This document shows positions 7,799 to 14,928 of a stretch of DNA of 17,257 bases, piece by piece (within the stretch, counting starts at the first letter, position 1; the number at the start of each line of letters is the position of its first letter). The notes below the pieces were generated by a model. It worked only from the letters and a program-made list of their open reading frames with translations, was not told where the DNA came from and did no database searches. The stretch is from Bacteroidales bacterium (lineage in GTDB: Bacteria; Bacteroidota; Bacteroidia; Bacteroidales; UBA932). Both the position numbers and the translations under genes were made by a program. Location of the stretch: NCBI GenBank assembly GCA_017554135.1, contig JAFZIX010000138.1, positions 1 through 17,257 on the forward strand, read 5' to 3'.

Positions 7799-9529
7799 TT
7801 AAATGTTCGTAGGATAACCGGGATTCTGAGTCCAGACCGGGTTGCCGTTCTCGTCGCGCACAGACTTCTCCAGAATTTTGTAAGGAATCGGGAACCATTT
7901 GCGGTAACTGTCGGTGGCGGTGATGAACTGCACGTAGCTTGCCTGGTTGAACTTGCCGAAGCGGATAAGATCGCGGCGGCGCATGTTCTCCCATGAGAAC
8001 TCGCGTCCACGCTCGTCCAGAATGCCGTCCAGGGTGAGAGCGGAGGGATAAGCGGCAGTATAGGCAGCAGCAGGATCGGCATCGTATGCGAATGCCCTCT
8101 TGCGCAGAGTCTGGAAATCGGCGGATGCCCATCCGGAGGTACCGGTGCCACCGCGGAGGATGGCTTCTTCCTTCATCCAGAGCACATCTGCATAGCGGAA
8201 GAGCACGAAGTCGTTCTCGCTATATTTGTACTTGCCGGCCTTGTCTATTTCGTATTTGATATTGCGTGCGCCTTCAAGGTCGGAAGCCTCGGTGAGGGAG
8301 GTCACGTCCTTGACGATGATGGCAGGGCTCTTGGCCTCGTCCTTATCCTCACAAAGTTTGCCGGCGGCATCGTAGATAGGCCCGAGGAACCATCCCCACT
8401 GCTTGGTGTTGTTGGTGCCTTTGCCCTCGTTGCCCGGGCCGCGCACATCGGTGGCAGCAAAGCGGTCGATGAAGGAAGGACGGGCGCAGAAGCCGTTCCA
8501 GGGGGTCTCGAGGAGGCCATAGGTCTTCTGATGATTGTAGTTCAGGGTGAGCAGGGCAATGCGGAGTTTGTTCAGCATCATGCCGTCGCCGCCGGAACGC
8601 TCGTCGATGTTGGCTTCACCATTCTCAACAATCACGAAGATATTCTCCTTGGAAGATGCGTTGTCGATCTTGAAGTTGTTGAAGTAGTCAGGCTCGATGG
8701 TATAGGAACCTGCATCGATAATGGCATCACAGCAACGCACGCAGTTGGTGTAGAAGTCCTTGGCGCTCGTAATGGGAGTAGTATAACTGTTGGTCAGTTT
8801 TATGTTGGAAGGGGTGCAGTCGAACGACTCTGCATTCAGGTAGAGGCGTGCCAGCAGGGAATATGCAAGGCCCTGGGTGGCACGGCCGTAGTTCAGCGCA
8901 CGGCTGGCGTCGTCGCTTACCACGGGCAGATTGGGTGCATTCTTCTCCAGACAATCCACAAGGTGGGACCACACGTCGGCTGGCTCCATAAGCGGATCGC
9001 TGGCCTTGTCGACGAATTCCTCGAGATAAGGAATGCGTCCGAAGCAGTCGAAGAGCATATAGTAGTAGTAACTGCGCATCACCTCGAGTTCGCCGGTGTA
9101 CTGTGCGTACACCTTGTCGGACATCGAAGATTTGTAGTCGTTCAATGTCTTGAGGAGTTTGTTGCAGAGCACGGCTCCGGCGATGGTGGTGTTCCAGATA
9201 TTGCGGAATGCACCGCCCATCTCGTTCCAGTTATGGGTATTGAGATTGCGCCAGTAGCCACCGTCCGCCCAGTCCTTATCGGGCATGCGGGTCGGGCAAA
9301 GGCCTTCGTCGGCGGTGAGGGTAACAACACCCCAATAGCCCCAGTGGTCGTGCAACCACTTCACTTCGGCATAGCACTGGCCCACGAGCAGGGCCACGTT
9401 GGATTCATCTGTCATCAAGTCCGCGGTGGTGGGGTTGCCATAGTTCACTTCTTCCAGCATGCTGTCGCAGGAATTGAAAAGCGAGCATGCCATCACGGCG
9501 GTCAAAAGGGTAATGACTATCTTTTTCAT
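7799..9529 (-). CDS. susD: SusD-like starch-binding outer-membrane lipoprotein
   Basis: This surface glycan-binding partner of SusC forms the lid over the transporter and binds maltooligosaccharide helices. It is 576 residues, near the 551 of B. thetaiotaomicron SusD. The lipoprotein signal ends at Cys21 (SLFNSC), followed by DSMLEE, as in many SusD proteins. Helical TPR-like segments are visible (ELEVMRSYYYYMLFDCFGRIPYLEE near 147-171, and GLAYSLLARLYLNA). The conserved C-terminal block is present: ERGREFSWENMRRRDLIRFGKF, then RKWFPIPYKIL and WTQNPGY. The segment TADEGLCPTR..DWADGGYWRNLNTHNW (72-101) and the TPWNG motif at 342-346 sit where starch-contacting aromatic and polar residues lie in SusD. 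This mapping is by eye, not by structure. The gene follows susC by 18 bases and has an unusual real Shine-Dalgarno sequence. Confidence 0.95.
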   Translation of the reverse strand: MKKIVITLLTAVMACSLFNSCDSMLEEVNYGNPTTADLMTDESNVALLVGQCYAEVKWLHDHWGYWGVVTLTADEGLCPTRMPDKDWADGGYWRNLNTHNWNEMGGAFRNIWNTTIAGAVLCNKLLKTLNDYKSSMSDKVYAQYTGELEVMRSYYYYMLFDCFGRIPYLEEFVDKASDPLMEPADVWSHLVDCLEKNAPNLPVVSDDASRALNYGRATQGLAYSLLARLYLNAESFDCTPSNIKLTNSYTTPITSAKDFYTNCVRCCDAIIDAGSYTIEPDYFNNFKIDNASSKENIFVIVENGEANIDERSGGDGMMLNKLRIALLTLNYNHQKTYGLLETPWNGFCARPSFIDRFAATDVRGPGNEGKGTNNTKQWGWFLGPIYDAAGKLCEDKDEAKSPAIIVKDVTSLTEASDLEGARNIKYEIDKAGKYKYSENDFVLFRYADVLWMKEEAILRGGTGTSGWASADFQTLRKRAFAYDADPAAAYTAAYPSALTLDGILDERGREFSWENMRRRDLIRFGKFNQASYVQFITATDSYRKWFPIPYKILEKSVRDENGNPVWTQNPGYPTNI

Positions 9530-9534
9530 GGTTT

Positions 9535-9538
9535 CTCC
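9535..9538 (-). promoter_or_regulatory. Shine-Dalgarno sequence before susD
   Basis: GGAG on the minus strand, with 5 bases before the ATG at 9529. This is a textbook spacing but uncommon in Bacteroidetes; the neighbouring genes here have none. It supports the chosen susD start. Confidence 0.4.
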
Positions 9539-9547
9539 GGTTTAATA

Positions 9548-12547
9548 TTAGTACAGGCTAAGGTTAAGGCCGATCAGGAAGGTGGCCACAGGCGGATAGA
9601 ACGAACAGTAGTCGATGCCGCCGTTCCATACGGAGGTGGTGTTCACCTCAGGATCCTGGCCGCTGTACTTCGTGAGAGTGAGAAGATTCTGCCCCGTGGC
9701 ATAGACCCTGGCAGACTGGATGTATTTGTTCTCCTTGATGGGGAAGGTGTAACCTATGGTAAGGTTGTCGAGTTTCATGTAGGTGCCGCTCTCCAGATAG
9801 TAATCAGAGAACTGAGCCTTCTGGGTAAGAGTGGTCTTGGCGCCGTTCACGTCCTTCATGAAGATGTTCTTGTTGTTGGCGCTCATGGGGCCGTATGCCC
9901 AGCGGGTGACGTTAAGAATCTTGTTGCCCACGACGCCGCGGAGGAACATGGTAAAATCCCAGTTGTTCCAGCGCACGGTATTGTTCCAACCGAAGGTGAA
10001 GATAGGCTGGGCGCTACCCAGAACCTGACGGTCACCCTCGACTGCGGTGCTCTCATCACAGTAACGCACCTGACCGTCGCCCTGATCCGGCATCAAATAG
10101 GTCCAGAGGCCGGAGTTGGGATTCACACCGAAGAACTTGTAGCCATAGAAACTGCCCACAGCCTGGCCCTCGACGAGTATCTGGGTGTCGGTATTCATGA
10201 TACCGTTCTCGCCCACGCCGCCGGAAGTGGTCTCGGTGTAGTTGAAGCCCTTGCTGGGATCAGAGAGCGAGGTAATCTTATTGCGGTTGAAAGACAGAGT
10301 GGGGGTCGTGGTCCAGGTCAGGCCTTCCTTCTGGACGGCAACGTAACTGACCGAAAGTTCCGCACCGTAACTGTCCATCTTGCCTGCGTTTGCAAGCAGG
10401 GTGGTGAACTGGTAAGGAGGAGTAGGAACTTCATAGTCCCAAAGCAGGTCCGTGGTGTGGCGGAAGTAAAGATCGAAACTACCATACAGGCGGTCTTTCA
10501 GCAGTGCGTAGTCCACGCCGAGGTTGTACTCGTACTTCTTCTCCCAACGGATGTCCGGGTTGACGTTCTGGCTGACGGTATAGGTGTAGACGTATGCTCC
10601 GTTATACCAGAAGGTTCCTCCGTTGGAAAGGAGCTCGACGCTGCGGAGGTCGCTGCCGAGATCGTTACCGGTGACACCGAAGCCGAGGCGGAGCTTGAGG
10701 TCGTCCACCCAGGTGATATCCTTCATGAAAGGCTCGCCGCTCACACGCCAGCCGGCGCTGAGTGCGGGGAAGAGACCCCACTTGTTGTTCGCGCCGAAGC
10801 GGGAGGAACCCTCGCGGCGCAGCGAAGCGGAAACCAGATACTTCTCGTTATAGTTATAGTTCACACGGGCGAACTGGGCGATCAGGGTGTGCGAATTGCG
10901 GTCGGACCCCATCTCCATATATTTCTTGGAAGCATCGCCGTCACCCATCTTATAGTACTTCATCACGTCCGGAGCGGCAAAGCCCTTGTTGGCCATGCTG
11001 AAGGAATCGTAGAAGAAGTTCTGGTAAGACACGCCGGAGACCACTGCCACGCTGTGGCCGTTGAAATTGCGGTTCCAGTCGGCGGTGACTTCGAAGAGCT
11101 TGTTGAGGGAGTTGTTTCCACCGCGGCCGGCCTTCTGGGAACCGGACGCATCAGTGTTGACGACACCGTTATAATAGTAATTGTTATTGTCCCCTTCCTC
11201 GACTGCAGCGAAGCCGCTCACCTTCAGGCCCTCGACGGGCTTGACGTTGACGGTGGCCTTGACGCTGCCGCGGAAGAAGTTGCCCACGCCGTAGGATTCC
11301 TTCTGGTTCATGTTCTCCACCGGGTTCACGAATCCGGTTTCCTCGGAACGCCAGAAATAGCCGTTGGGGGAGGTTTCATCGTAGACGGGATAGGTAGGAT
11401 TCAGCAGGGCCGCATTCTTGAAGTCGCCGCAGAAATAGTCGTTGCGGTAGCGCATGTAGCTGAGGTCGTACTGGAGGTCGACCCATCCGTCGAGAGCCTT
11501 CTGGCCGGCGGCCAGTTTGGCCATCAGCTCGCTGCGGTTGGTGGTCTTGGCGATACCCTCGGCATTCTTGAAGTTGATGGATGCGCGGTAGTTGAACTTC
11601 CTGGAGGAGCCTACGATGGCCACGTTGTGGTTGTGGGCGATCGCGGCGGGGCGGCAGACTTCCGCCATCCAGTCGGTGTTGTAGCTCTCACCGTTGGGAC
11701 CGGTGTAGATGTTGGCCGTGGCCAGGCCGCCGGAAAGGGTTGCGAGATCCCTGAATTCCTGGGCGGTAGCCATGCCGGTGCTCGCGTTGCGGACGGAGGC
11801 GGAGGCGTATCCGGAATATTCCACCCTGGTGTTGGCCACGTCGGAGAACGCATCTCCGCGCTTGGTGGTGATGATGATGACGCCATTGGTACCGCGGGTG
11901 CCGTAGATAGCGGCGGCGGAGCCGTCCTTCAGCACGTCCATGGATGCGATTTCATCCGGCGAGATGTTGTCGATATTGCTGACAGGAACGCCGTCCACGA
12001 TGAACAGTGGGCTGGTGCCGGTTCCCTTGTCGAGGGTGGAGAAGCCGCGGATCTGGATGTTGTAACCGGTGCTGGTAGGGTCGGAAGTGGTCTTGATGAT
12101 GTTGAGACCCGCGACCTTGCCCTGGAGCAGTCCCATGGGGTTGGTCTTGACACCGGCATTGAAATCCTCGCTCTTGATGGAAGCGACGGATCCGGTAACC
12201 TCTTTCTTTTTCTGGGAACCATAACCGATGACTACGACCTCGTCGAGGAAGGTGGTGTCGTCGGTAAGGTTGATGGTCTCGGGCACCTCGGTGGCCTTGA
12301 AGGTCTGGGTTGCATATCCGATGCAGCTCACCTCCACCGTGGCGTCGGGGCTGGAAACGGTGAACACGAAATCACCGTCAAAGCCGGTGGATACTCCGTT
12401 GGATGTGCCCTTTTCGAGCACGGTGGCTCCGTAGACGGGCCCCAGGGGATCCACGACGACGCCCTTGACCTGGTATCCCTGTGCGGATACCTTGGTGCAA
12501 ATCAAGCTCATGGCCAGAATTGCGGTAAGGGTTAGGATTTTTTTCAT
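9548..12547 (-). CDS. susC: SusC-like TonB-dependent maltooligosaccharide transporter
   Basis: This outer-membrane TonB-dependent transporter pairs with SusD to import maltooligosaccharides. The chosen start (12547) gives 999 residues beginning MKKILTL. A typical signal peptide follows, with cleavage after VSA (22/23). Next come a carboxypeptidase-D regulatory-like domain (about 24-100, VKGVVVDPLGPVYGATV), the SusC/RagA signature DEVVVIGYGSQKKKEVTGS (about 102-120), a plug domain to about 231 (PLFIVDGVPVSNID, DVLKDGSAAAIYGTRG), and a large beta-barrel ending in the aromatic-terminated LNLSLY. B. thetaiotaomicron SusC is almost the same length. An in-frame ATG 9 bases earlier (12556) would overlap the MFS gene by 8 bases. 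The 12547 start leaves a 1-base gap (TGA-T-ATG) and puts MKK at the N-terminus, so it is preferred. The gene is co-transcribed with susD. Confidence 0.95.
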   Translation of the reverse strand: MKKILTLTAILAMSLICTKVSAQGYQVKGVVVDPLGPVYGATVLEKGTSNGVSTGFDGDFVFTVSSPDATVEVSCIGYATQTFKATEVPETINLTDDTTFLDEVVVIGYGSQKKKEVTGSVASIKSEDFNAGVKTNPMGLLQGKVAGLNIIKTTSDPTSTGYNIQIRGFSTLDKGTGTSPLFIVDGVPVSNIDNISPDEIASMDVLKDGSAAAIYGTRGTNGVIIITTKRGDAFSDVANTRVEYSGYASASVRNASTGMATAQEFRDLATLSGGLATANIYTGPNGESYNTDWMAEVCRPAAIAHNHNVAIVGSSRKFNYRASINFKNAEGIAKTTNRSELMAKLAAGQKALDGWVDLQYDLSYMRYRNDYFCGDFKNAALLNPTYPVYDETSPNGYFWRSEETGFVNPVENMNQKESYGVGNFFRGSVKATVNVKPVEGLKVSGFAAVEEGDNNNYYYNGVVNTDASGSQKAGRGGNNSLNKLFEVTADWNRNFNGHSVAVVSGVSYQNFFYDSFSMANKGFAAPDVMKYYKMGDGDASKKYMEMGSDRNSHTLIAQFARVNYNYNEKYLVSASLRREGSSRFGANNKWGLFPALSAGWRVSGEPFMKDITWVDDLKLRLGFGVTGNDLGSDLRSVELLSNGGTFWYNGAYVYTYTVSQNVNPDIRWEKKYEYNLGVDYALLKDRLYGSFDLYFRHTTDLLWDYEVPTPPYQFTTLLANAGKMDSYGAELSVSYVAVQKEGLTWTTTPTLSFNRNKITSLSDPSKGFNYTETTSGGVGENGIMNTDTQILVEGQAVGSFYGYKFFGVNPNSGLWTYLMPDQGDGQVRYCDESTAVEGDRQVLGSAQPIFTFGWNNTVRWNNWDFTMFLRGVVGNKILNVTRWAYGPMSANNKNIFMKDVNGAKTTLTQKAQFSDYYLESGTYMKLDNLTIGYTFPIKENKYIQSARVYATGQNLLTLTKYSGQDPEVNTTSVWNGGIDYCSFYPPVATFLIGLNLSLY

Positions 12548-12548
12548 A

Positions 12549-13886
12549 TCAGTCATTATGTTTGATCTCGATGAATTTTACGCAGAAGGCCCCGATCACC
12601 AGGAAGATGCCGGCCGCGAGCAGCATCGCGGGCTGGCTGCCCGCCAGCTTGAGCACAAGGCCGCCGGTTGCCGCCGCGATTATCTGCGGCAGGCAGATGG
12701 TGCAGTTGAAGAGCCCCAGATAGCTGCCCATGTGGGGATTCCCCTCGAGGGCGTTGGTAAGCAGGGTGAAGGGGAGCGCCAGCATCGCCGCCCAGGCGGT
12801 TCCGATGAGGAAGTAGGCCGCGCAGGCGAGATACTTGTCGGTGATGAACATCAGTGCCGCGAATCCGACAGCACCGATGAGCAGGCTCACCACGTATGCG
12901 GTCTTGAGATTGCGGAACTTGGGCAAGATGGTGGCCCAGAGGATGGACCCGGCGGCCTGCACTGCGAATGCCACGCCTACCCAGTTGCCGGCGTCCTGAT
13001 AGGCCTTGGATGCGGTGCCGGTGACCCCGCCCCAGCAATTGAACGCCAGCGTGCCGTTGGAATAGGTCCACATGTAGAGGAAGGCGGCCCAGCAGAAGAA
13101 CTGCACGAGGCCCACGGTCCAGAATGTGCGGGGAGCCTTCACCAGAAGGGCCAGCAGGCCCTCTTTCCTGGACTCGTCCCCTGCCTCGGGAGTGATCCCG
13201 TGGAACTCCGCGTACTCCGCCGGAGGCATCTCCTTAACCTTCATGAAGGTGTAGAGAACGCAGATTATGAGGATGGCTGCGCCCACATAGAAGGATGTGA
13301 TGACGGAATCCGGCACCACGCCCTCGGGGGCTTCGTTCGCAATCCCTATCCAGGTGAAGAAGATGGGGAGGAGGTATCCCACCAGGCTGCCTGCGTTGCA
13401 GAGGAAGCTCTGGATGGAGTAGGCGCGGGCCTTCTGCTCCTCGTTCACCATGTCCCCGACCATCATCTTGAAGGGCTGCATGGCCACGTTGATGCTGGTG
13501 TCGAGGAAGATGAGGCTGAAGAGACCGAACCACATGGCGGAGTTGAGGCCGAGGAAGACGTAGGCGGTGCTGAGGTTCAGGCTGCCGGCGTTGGGCAGGA
13601 AGATCATCACCAGCACGGCCACGATGGCGCCCACCAGAAGGTAGGGCTTGCGGCGGCCCATGCGGGTCCAGGTGCGGTCGCTCCATTTACCGATGAGGGG
13701 CTGCACAAGCATGCCCATCAGCGGCGGAAGTATCCAGAAAAAGCTGAGCTGGTGCGGATCCGCGCCGAGCGTCGCGAAGATTCGGCTGATGTTGGCGCTC
13801 TGCAGGGCGTAGGCAATCTGCACCCCGAAGAACCCGAAGCTCAGGTTCCACATCTGCCAGAAAGATAAATTCGTCTTTTTACCCAT
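12549..13886 (-). CDS. MFS sugar transporter, putative maltose/maltodextrin uptake (GPH/SUT-like)
   Basis: This 445-residue integral inner-membrane protein has about 12 predicted membrane segments and no signal peptide. The MFS motif A is clear after the second segment: GKWSDRTWTRMGRRKP (about 66-81), in the form seen in sucrose/maltose (SLC45-like) and glycoside MFS carriers. The start LSFWQMWNLSFGFFGVQIAYALQ is typical of that group. The loop between segments 6 and 7 (about residues 220-250, MPPAEYAEFHGITPEAGDESRKEG) is hydrophilic. In this context it most likely carries maltose or short maltodextrins from the periplasm to the cytoplasm, feeding MalQ. It is the first gene of the minus-strand operon, directly downstream of the divergent control region. 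It ends one base before the susC start, suggesting translational coupling. The substrate is inferred from context. Confidence 0.87.
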   Translation of the reverse strand: MGKKTNLSFWQMWNLSFGFFGVQIAYALQSANISRIFATLGADPHQLSFFWILPPLMGMLVQPLIGKWSDRTWTRMGRRKPYLLVGAIVAVLVMIFLPNAGSLNLSTAYVFLGLNSAMWFGLFSLIFLDTSINVAMQPFKMMVGDMVNEEQKARAYSIQSFLCNAGSLVGYLLPIFFTWIGIANEAPEGVVPDSVITSFYVGAAILIICVLYTFMKVKEMPPAEYAEFHGITPEAGDESRKEGLLALLVKAPRTFWTVGLVQFFCWAAFLYMWTYSNGTLAFNCWGGVTGTASKAYQDAGNWVGVAFAVQAAGSILWATILPKFRNLKTAYVVSLLIGAVGFAALMFITDKYLACAAYFLIGTAWAAMLALPFTLLTNALEGNPHMGSYLGLFNCTICLPQIIAAATGGLVLKLAGSQPAMLLAAGIFLVIGAFCVKFIEIKHND

Positions 13887-13919
13887 GTAATCGGTCCGTT
13901 TCAGTGTTAAAAAGCGGCG

Positions 13920-13950
13920 CGAATTTATGTGATTTTATTTTATAAATAAA
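13920..13950 (-). promoter_or_regulatory. Candidate promoter for the MFS-susC-susD operon
   Basis: On the minus strand, TAAATTCG (13927-13920) matches the Bacteroides -7 element TAnnTTTG at all but one fixed base. TTTA (13950-13947) lies 19 bases upstream and is one base off the -33 TTTG. The stretch between is almost pure A/T. Transcription would start near 13913, giving a leader of about 26 bases before the MFS ATG. The GACGAA repeats begin 8 bases upstream of the -33 element. The match is by eye and imperfect. Confidence 0.4.
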
Positions 13951-13958
13951 GCAAATCT

Positions 13959-14008
13959 GACGAAGAGATGATTTTTCAGGACGAATTGTTGATTTTGGGT
14001 GACGAATT
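13959..14008. promoter_or_regulatory. Three direct repeats GACGAA(TT) with 21-base period; candidate LytTR operator
   Basis: GACGAA occurs at 13959, GACGAATT at 13980 and GACGAATT at 14001, each exactly 21 bases apart, i.e. two helical turns. Repeat 1 and repeat 2 agree at 14 of 21 positions, sharing also a TGATTTT at the same offset. Repeats 2 and 3 agree at 13 of 21, nearly all in the first 11. LytTR-domain regulators are known to bind direct repeats of about 9 bases separated by 12-13 bases, i.e. a 21-22 base period. A LytTR gene starts 20 bases downstream. The array sits upstream of the candidate susCD-operon promoter and overlaps the likely promoter of the LytTR gene. Binding is inferred from geometry; the bases do not obviously match the published LytTR consensus. 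Confidence 0.6.
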
Positions 14009-14027
14009 TTTCGTATATTGCAAGACT

Positions 14028-14924
14028 ATGAGTAAAACACGGGCCGGTTGGCTGATACATATCTTCGCCCTGCTGCACCTGATTACCGCGATCGCGTGCA
14101 AGGCTTCCGGGTTGAGCGACACATTGCTCCTTACTATGCTCACTATGACGCTTACGGTGCTGCTATGCTCCCGCGAGCGTTTGTCGTTGGAATTCACTGC
14201 GTTGACCATAGTGCTGGTGAACGTGGTGGGTTATTTCGCCGGGGTGGGGCTTGCGGCGCTGTTCGATTTCATATCGGCGGACGCGACCCTTCGTGCCGGG
14301 ATCGCCACCTTCCTTACCACGGAGTTTATAGGATGGGCTTTGCTGCTAGCCGCCCGGTCCCGGGTTGCATCCTTCGGAAGGGGCACGGGCCTGATCGTTG
14401 AAGACAAGCAGATGACGGTGCTCATCATCGCCATCGCCATCATCTATGTGGCAAGGGTCCTGCTGGACCTCTATTCCAGCGGTGAGGGTTCCCGCGGGGA
14501 GATTATAGGCAACTCCATAGCCCTCCTGCTGTTCGTGGCGGACGTCGCGTTCATTGCACGCAGCGTACGCGAGACGAAGACGCACCCGGTATATAAAGAA
14601 AGGTTCCTGGTCCGCGTGGGCGACAAGATTATCCCCCTGCAGGCGGGCGAAATCGCATGCGTGGTTTCCGAAAACAAGGGAACGTACATCCTTTGCAAAG
14701 ACGGCACCCGCTACGCCGTGAATCCTTCCCTGGACGAACTGTCCGGCAGCCTGGATCCGCTCCTCTTTTTCCGGATCTCGCGCAGCGCCATAATCTCCAA
14801 GACGGAGGTCCTGGGCGCCGAAAGGCAGCCAAGCGGCAAACTTACCCTGGAAACAAAACTGTCCGCGCCCCTGGAAGTCAGCAGGGCGCGCGTAGATGCC
14901 TTCCTCTCCTGGCTCGAAAACTGA
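14028..14924 (+). CDS. Membrane-anchored LytTR-family transcriptional regulator
   Basis: This 298-residue protein is predicted to control the locus. Hydrophobic segments lie near residues 7-27, 31-47, 55-80, 92-109, 127-147 and 159-177, giving about six membrane helices and no other recognised sensor domain. A cytoplasmic LytTR DNA-binding domain occupies about 193-298: IIPLQAGEIACVVSENKGTYI, then YAVNPSLDELSGSL, FFRISRSAIISKTEV and VSRARVDAFLSWL, matching the usual 'sL..le..L...F.RIhRS.IVN' pattern. A longer reading frame opens at 13968, but that start would place the 21-base direct repeats inside the gene. The start at 14028 puts the first helix at the N-terminus and is preferred. No Shine-Dalgarno sequence. 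GH97 follows after 4 bases. No response-regulator receiver domain is present, so it is not a classical two-component regulator. The signal it senses is unknown. Confidence 0.85.
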   Translation: MSKTRAGWLIHIFALLHLITAIACKASGLSDTLLLTMLTMTLTVLLCSRERLSLEFTALTIVLVNVVGYFAGVGLAALFDFISADATLRAGIATFLTTEFIGWALLLAARSRVASFGRGTGLIVEDKQMTVLIIAIAIIYVARVLLDLYSSGEGSRGEIIGNSIALLLFVADVAFIARSVRETKTHPVYKERFLVRVGDKIIPLQAGEIACVVSENKGTYILCKDGTRYAVNPSLDELSGSLDPLLFFRISRSAIISKTEVLGAERQPSGKLTLETKLSAPLEVSRARVDAFLSWLEN

Positions 14925-14928
14925 TAAT

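Noticed and set aside
8531..12535. Plus-strand open frame of 1334 codons antisense to susD and susC
   Set aside because: It is a shadow of two strongly supported genes in GC-rich DNA. The protein has no recognisable domain and spans the susC-susD boundary. The same applies to the antisense frames at 4492-6225 and 6460-7737.
13994..14020. Plus-strand promoter for the LytTR gene (TTTG at 13994, TATATTG at 14014)
   Set aside because: The spacing is 16 bases rather than 19-21 and the -7 match is poor; start-site data would be needed.
13968..14027. Upstream start giving a 318-residue LytTR protein
   Set aside because: The extra 20 residues would be encoded by the phased GACGAA repeats and precede the first membrane helix without any family support; the ATG at 14028 is better.
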